Positions 59,994-64,000 of a stretch of 64,000 bases of DNA are shown piece by piece. The notes under the pieces were generated by a model. It searched no databases and had not been told where the DNA came from. It saw nothing but the letters and a program-made list of their open reading frames with translations. Source of the DNA: Mesorhizobium sp. NZP2298 (lineage in GTDB: Bacteria > Pseudomonadota > Alphaproteobacteria > Rhizobiales > Rhizobiaceae); assembly GCF_013170825.1 (NCBI RefSeq), contig NZ_CP033365.1, positions 6,460,001 to 6,524,000 of the forward strand, given 5' to 3'. The position numbers and the translations under genes are program-made. The number at the start of each line of letters is the position of its first letter. Within the stretch, counting starts at the first letter, position 1.

Positions 59994-61388
59994 TCAGGCG
60001 CCAACCGGTGGAGCTGGCCTGAAGCCTTCATGTTCGACGATGGCGCGGTATCGGGCATCGGACCGCAATCCCTTGAAGGGAGGCTCTATGCGGATGCCCA
60101 GCATATCGTCCTCCTTGCGCCGCATCGCCTCTTCGAGGTAGCGGATCGCTTCGTCATAACGCCCGAGCATCGCCGCCGTACCGGCCACTTTGTAGGCGGG
60201 CTCCAGGTTCCTTTCATACTGGCGTATCTGCTCGGCATACATGGCCGACAACAGGCCCTCGCCGCCGGCTTCGCTCAAACCCTTCTCGGCTGCATTGGCA
60301 ATGGCCAGGCGGGCATCATTGTTGGCGATCTCGGCGGCGCGCCGGTATTCGCGCAGGAAATCGGTGAAGCGGCCCTGATCGAGATAGATGGTGGCCAGAT
60401 ATTCGGGCGCGGAGCGCAGATTCGGCTCGGCCTTGGCCAGTTGCTGCAGGATCATCACGGCGTCGTCGACGCGACCGGCATAAAACAGGATGAGCGCCTT
60501 GTTGGCTATGATGGCGCGGGATTCCGGATTCAACTGCTGCGCCTTGCCTATCTCGGCCAAGGGCGCGGCGGTCTCGCCTGTCACCATCAGGGTCAAGGCG
60601 TACCAGTGATGGGTCTGGGCCGCGTTCGGATCGAGCCGGATCGCGCGTTCGAACAATTCCCTCGATCTCGGAAAATCCTTTGTCCAGTAGAAGGTGGTGA
60701 AGGCAAGGGCGGCATAGGCACCGGCATTGTCGGGATCGAGCGCGATCGCCCGCTCGGCGGCGGCGACGGCGCGTGGATAGGCCTCGTTCGGCGGCATCAG
60801 CGTGAACTGGCTGATCGTGTTGTAGGCCTCGGCAAGCTTGACATAGGCATCGGCATAGTTCGGGTCGAGCGTCGTCGCCTCGGTCAGCAACTGGATCGCA
60901 TGGGTGAAGCCGTCCGCCTGGCGGGTACCGAGATGATAGACGGCATCGAGGTAGAGATCCTGGACCCGGGAATCGGGCCGGTAGATAGTCCATGCCGGAG
61001 GCGCATCGGCACGTTGCATGGCGAGGGTGCCGGCAACCGCGAGCAACACCAATCCGACCGCACCGAGCGCCAGCAGCGAGATTTGGGGCCATTTCGAGAA
61101 TCTGGCCGAAACACCTGGAGCAGTCATAGCCAAGGGCGGCGAGACCGGCTCCTCGCCCGGAGGCTCGACGTTGTCGGATACGACCGGCTCACCGCCACGC
61201 AGCCACGCCTCGAGCTCGTCCGTATAGGCAAACACCAGGCTCCTGGCGCCGCCCGAAATGCGGTGCACGGGCAGCCCGCGCTGTCGCTCCCAACGCCGCA
61301 CCGTGCGTTCGTCTCGTCCGAAGAACGCGGCGATTTCCTTCCAATCGCGAAGGCGACGATCGCGCTTGTTTGCCAAGACCAGCCCCAT
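59994..61388 (-). CDS. Membrane-bound HTH regulator with periplasmic TPR domain
   Basis: A 464-residue protein from ATG 61388 (AGGGGA upstream). Residues 13-70 form a MerR/excisionase-like winged helix (WKEIAAFFGRDERTVRRWERQRGLPVHR, split across helices). One membrane helix lies at about 103-123 (ISLLALGAVGLVLLAVAGTLA). The rest is six or more TPR-like units (LDPNYADAYVKLAEAYN; LDPDNAGAYAALAF). The layout resembles one-component CadC/ToxR-like regulators that sense at the membrane. It may control the adjacent VWA gene; that is inference from position. Confidence 0.78.
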   Translation of the reverse strand: MGLVLANKRDRRLRDWKEIAAFFGRDERTVRRWERQRGLPVHRISGGARSLVFAYTDELEAWLRGGEPVVSDNVEPPGEEPVSPPLAMTAPGVSARFSKWPQISLLALGAVGLVLLAVAGTLAMQRADAPPAWTIYRPDSRVQDLYLDAVYHLGTRQADGFTHAIQLLTEATTLDPNYADAYVKLAEAYNTISQFTLMPPNEAYPRAVAAAERAIALDPDNAGAYAALAFTTFYWTKDFPRSRELFERAIRLDPNAAQTHHWYALTLMVTGETAAPLAEIGKAQQLNPESRAIIANKALILFYAGRVDDAVMILQQLAKAEPNLRSAPEYLATIYLDQGRFTDFLREYRRAAEIANNDARLAIANAAEKGLSEAGGEGLLSAMYAEQIRQYERNLEPAYKVAGTAAMLGRYDEAIRYLEEAMRRKEDDMLGIRIEPPFKGLRSDARYRAIVEHEGFRPAPPVGA

Positions 61389-61576
61389 TGTCCCCTAACG
61401 CCCGTATTTGCCCGCTTTCGCCTGATGCCCTCCAACACCAGGGCGAGCTATCATCGCCGTCGACATCAGCGCTTCGATGCCGACCGACGGCCCCTGCCGG
61501 CGGGCAGCATTGCTTGGCCTATCGCGGTTTTCAACCCGGCGAAAAGGTGGGGGCGTTGGGGCTGCTTGCGGGCGGC

Positions 61577-62596
61577 TCAGTAGGTGGTGCGGCGCTCTTC
61601 CGAGGGCGGCCGGCCAAACTGCAGCCGGTAACTTTGAGCAAAATAGGAATGCGAGGTGAAGCCGGTGGCGATCGCCACGTCGAGGATCGGCATGTTGGTC
61701 TGGCGCAGCAATTCGCGCGCCCGCTCCAGCCGCAACCGCATATAGTAGCGGCCGGGCGTGACATTGAGGTGGCGCAGGAAAAGACGCTCCACCTGGCGCA
61801 CCGATAGACCCGCCGACTTGGCGAGTTGCACCGCTGACAGGGGTTCATCGAGATGGTCGGCCATCAGTTCGACGATGCGCCTCAACTTCTCCGACTTGCC
61901 GGTCAGGTCGCGCTCCGGACCGACGCGCTGGCGGTCCCCGGCCGAGCGGATGCGCTCGTGCTGGAACTGGTTGGCGACGCCATTGGCGAGGTTCGAGCCG
62001 AAATCGCCACGCACGATCTCCAGCATCAGGTCGATCGAGGTGGTGCCGCCGGCGCAGGTGTAGCGCTTGCGGTCGATTTCGAAGACATTGCCGGTGCAAT
62101 TGATGTCGGGGAAGCGCTCCATGAAGCCGGCGCGGTTTTCCCAATGGATGGTGCAGCGGTAGCCGTCGAGCTGTCCGGCCTCCGCCAGCAGGTAGGAACC
62201 AACCGACAGCGCGCCGAGCGCGTTGCCGCGCCGGCCCCAGCTGCGCAGGGCCGCCAGCACCTTGCTCTTGCCTGGAAATTCCGTCGTCAGGCCGACCGAG
62301 ACGAAGAGGATGTCGACCGGCGGCAGGTCGGCGACGCTGTAGTCGATCTTGAGCGGGAGGCCGTTGGAGGCCATCACCGGATCGCCGTCTGCCGACACCG
62401 TGGTCCAGCCATAGAAATCGCGGCCGAGCAGACGGTTCGCCGAACGGAAGGTGTCGATGGCGGCGGCCAGCGAGAACATGGAAAACTTGTCGACCAGCAG
62501 GAAGGCGAACTGCCGGCCACCTTGAACGGGATCACTCGTGACCGGCCGTTCCGGGGAAATGGTGGGATTCGGCAAAACTGGCGCTTTCAGGGTCAA
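61577..62596 (-). CDS. GlxA-family AraC-type regulator (GATase1-like + HTH)
   Basis: A 339-residue regulator. Residues 28-200 are a DJ-1/PfpI-like domain (FAFLLVDKFSMFSLAAAID, GALSVGSYLLAEAG in which the nucleophile position is Ser, and CTIHWENRAGFMERFPDI). The C-terminal half is an AraC HTH with LAKSAGLSVRQVERLFLRHL and DVAIATGFTSHSYFAQSYRLQFG. The HWEN form is close to regulators of glycine betaine/choline or arginine catabolism. The effector cannot be told. It ends the unit folD-regulator, eight bases after folD. Confidence 0.85.
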   Translation of the reverse strand: MTLKAPVLPNPTISPERPVTSDPVQGGRQFAFLLVDKFSMFSLAAAIDTFRSANRLLGRDFYGWTTVSADGDPVMASNGLPLKIDYSVADLPPVDILFVSVGLTTEFPGKSKVLAALRSWGRRGNALGALSVGSYLLAEAGQLDGYRCTIHWENRAGFMERFPDINCTGNVFEIDRKRYTCAGGTTSIDLMLEIVRGDFGSNLANGVANQFQHERIRSAGDRQRVGPERDLTGKSEKLRRIVELMADHLDEPLSAVQLAKSAGLSVRQVERLFLRHLNVTPGRYYMRLRLERARELLRQTNMPILDVAIATGFTSHSYFAQSYRLQFGRPPSEERRTTY

Positions 62597-62603
62597 CCCG
62601 GGC

Positions 62604-63503
62604 TCAGAAGGAGGGCCGCTTCAATCCGGCCGCAAGGTAGGCGGAAGCTAACGTATTGGCCATCAGCATGGCAATGGTCATCGGCCCGACACCGCCAGGC
62701 ACCGGCGTGATGGCGCCGGCGACCTTGGCCACCTCGGCATAGGCGACATCGCCGACGAGGCGCGACTTGCCCTCGCCCCTCTCGGGTGCGGGAATGCGGT
62801 TGATGCCGACATCGATGACGGTGGCGCCGGGCTTCACCCAATCCCCCTTGATCATTTCCGGCCTGCCGACGGCGGCGATTAGGATGTCGGCCGTGCGGGC
62901 CAGCGCCGGCAGATCCTTCGTGCGGCTGTGGGCAATGGTGACGGTGCAGTTGGCGGCAAGTAGCAGATTGGCCATCGGCTTGCCGACGATGTTGGAGCGG
63001 CCAACGACGACGGCGTTGAGGCCGGACAGGTCCTTGCCGCGCACGCGCTCGATCAGAAGCATCGAGCCGGCCGGCGTGCAGGGCACAAAGGCCGTGTCGA
63101 GCTCACCGGTGCCGAGCTTGCCGACATTGATGAAATGGAAGCCGTCGACATCCTTCTCCGGCGCGATAGCCTGGATGATCTTGCCTGCGTCGACATGGGC
63201 GGGCAGCGGCAGTTGAACCAGGATGCCGTTGATGGCCGGATCGGCGTTGAGGTCGCCGATGATCTTGAGCAGCGCCTCCTCGGACGTCTCGGCCGGCAGC
63301 GTGTGCTGGAGCGAGTGGAAGCCGCATTCCTTGGCGGTGCGCGACTTGGACGCGACATAGACCTGGCTCGCCGGATCCTCACCGACGATGACCACGGCGA
63401 GACCGGGCTTGGCCTTACCCTTGGCGACCAGTTCGGCAGTCAGGGTCTTGACCGTCCGCACCACATCCTCGGCAACGCTCTTTCCGTCAATCACTTCGGC
63501 CAT
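62604..63503 (-). CDS. folD: Methylenetetrahydrofolate dehydrogenase / cyclohydrolase
   Basis: A 299-residue bifunctional enzyme of one-carbon metabolism. [14 protein letters not shown] has the catalytic Lys, [13 protein letters not shown] and [18 protein letters not shown] are signature segments, and the C-terminal [14 protein letters not shown] is conserved. It interconverts methylene- and formyl-tetrahydrofolate. Length is normal. It is 183 bases from the proline-rich protein gene. Confidence 0.96.
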   Translation of the reverse strand: MAEVIDGKSVAEDVVRTVKTLTAELVAKGKAKPGLAVVIVGEDPASQVYVASKSRTAKECGFHSLQHTLPAETSEEALLKIIGDLNADPAINGILVQLPLPAHVDAGKIIQAIAPEKDVDGFHFINVGKLGTGELDTAFVPCTPAGSMLLIERVRGKDLSGLNAVVVGRSNIVGKPMANLLLAANCTVTIAHSRTKDLPALARTADILIAAVGRPEMIKGDWVKPGATVIDVGINRIPAPERGEGKSRLVGDVAYAEVAKVAGAITPVPGGVGPMTIAMLMANTLASAYLAAGLKRPSF

Positions 63504-63686
63504 GAACCATCCTCAACCCTGTTTCGCCCAACGCCGCTTTCGGGAACACTATGCAACGGCGCCGGCAACATGCAGCGCGGCATTGTCACGAAAATTCCGG
63601 CACGCAATCCCGTCAAAGCGCCGTCCCATGCCGTTTACGCGAAAACCGGGATGGTTTTGTTCGGCCTCGACGACGTGTCTTGTGGC

Positions 63687-64000
63687 TCAGAAGTAGCGGC
63701 GACGGGCGCGGCTCTCGGTGAGTTCGCGAACTGCCTCGCGAAATTCGCGCAGGCTGGCGCGGATTTCCTCGATCGGCGCTTGTTCGGCGCTTTCCTCGGC
63801 CTGCGGAGGCTCCACCGGTGGTTGAGCCGGATAGGCCGGTGACTGCGGCGGAACGGGCTGCGATGGATGCGGCATTTGCCCGGCATAGGGCGCCATGGCC
63901 TGGGCGTAGGGATTGCCAGCCGGCGACTGCGCCTGCCACGGCTGCATTTGCGGATAGCCGGCCTGCTGTGCATGGGGATAGGATGGCGGCGGCGGATAGA
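63687..64000 (-). CDS. Proline-rich hypothetical protein (C-terminal part; runs off right edge)
   Basis: At least 104 residues are open to the right edge. The visible part is rich in Pro, Gln and Tyr (YPPPPSYPHAQQAGYPQ; PYAQAMAPYAGQMPHP) followed by a charged helical end (EEIRASLREFREAVRELTESRARRRYF, split). An internal ATG at 63947 is not the true start. Similar low-complexity proteins occur near folD in rhizobia as far as I recall; no function known. Confidence 0.6.
   Translation of the reverse strand, partial: YPPPPSYPHAQQAGYPQMQPWQAQSPAGNPYAQAMAPYAGQMPHPSQPVPPQSPAYPAQPPVEPPQAEESAEQAPIEEIRASLREFREAVRELTESRARRRYF

Overview
The window looks like a chromosomal segment of a rhizobial alphaproteobacterium, most likely Mesorhizobium or a close relative. 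The evidence is the high GC core genes (zwf-pgl-edd, aceA with a divergent XRE-type regulator, a phasin next to a PdhS-like kinase, acetoacetyl-CoA synthetase), a DUF982 gene, and a tRNA-His of the type that lacks an encoded G-1 and has A73. This assignment comes from recognising protein families by eye; no database search was run.

Layout. (1) 1-9262, accessory: a minus-strand pair encodes a small module protein and a large collagen-like protein (DUF4347 head, shared module, then about 190 Gly-X-Thr triplets running off the left edge). Diverging from it are three plus-strand genes: a glycosyltransferase fusion whose C-terminal half resembles animal collagen galactosyltransferases, a glycosyltransferase/trefoil-like/methyltransferase fusion, and a Tat-exported HExxH protein. 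I read this as a candidate system for making and modifying a bacterial surface collagen; it is the most interesting part of the window. (2) 9754-25586, surface polysaccharide locus: GNAT transferase, Wzx-like flippase, two DegT aminotransferases, two acyltransferase-3 proteins, three further glycosyltransferases, a NodB-type deacetylase, a WbpD/WbpB/WbpE-like trio for a diacetamido sugar, and an SDR epimerase. (3) 25587-29062, gene-poor and decayed, with a DUF982 gene and an integrase remnant next to tRNA-His; this is probably the scar edge of a genomic island that may include regions 1 and 2.

(4) 29495-38384, core: phasin, PdhS-like histidine kinase, acetoacetyl-CoA synthetase and an AsmA protein. 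(5) 38476-42587, potFGHI putrescine/spermidine uptake, matched further on by a gamma-glutamylputrescine synthetase/oxidase pair (48824-51640). (6) 42909-48676: EamA exporter, XRE/ScfR-type regulator divergent from isocitrate lyase (glyoxylate shunt), a small companion protein, a degenerate receiver protein and a HAD phosphatase. (7) 51951-58179: SH3 protein, SDR dehydrogenase, then the Entner-Doudoroff operon zwf-pgl-edd. (8) 58240-64000: VWA protein, HTH-TM-TPR regulator, GlxA-type AraC regulator, folD and the C-terminus of a proline-rich protein.

Together the core half handles carbon storage and acetate/polyamine/sugar catabolism, while the left 25 kb is a cell-surface (polysaccharide and collagen-like protein) region of probable foreign origin.
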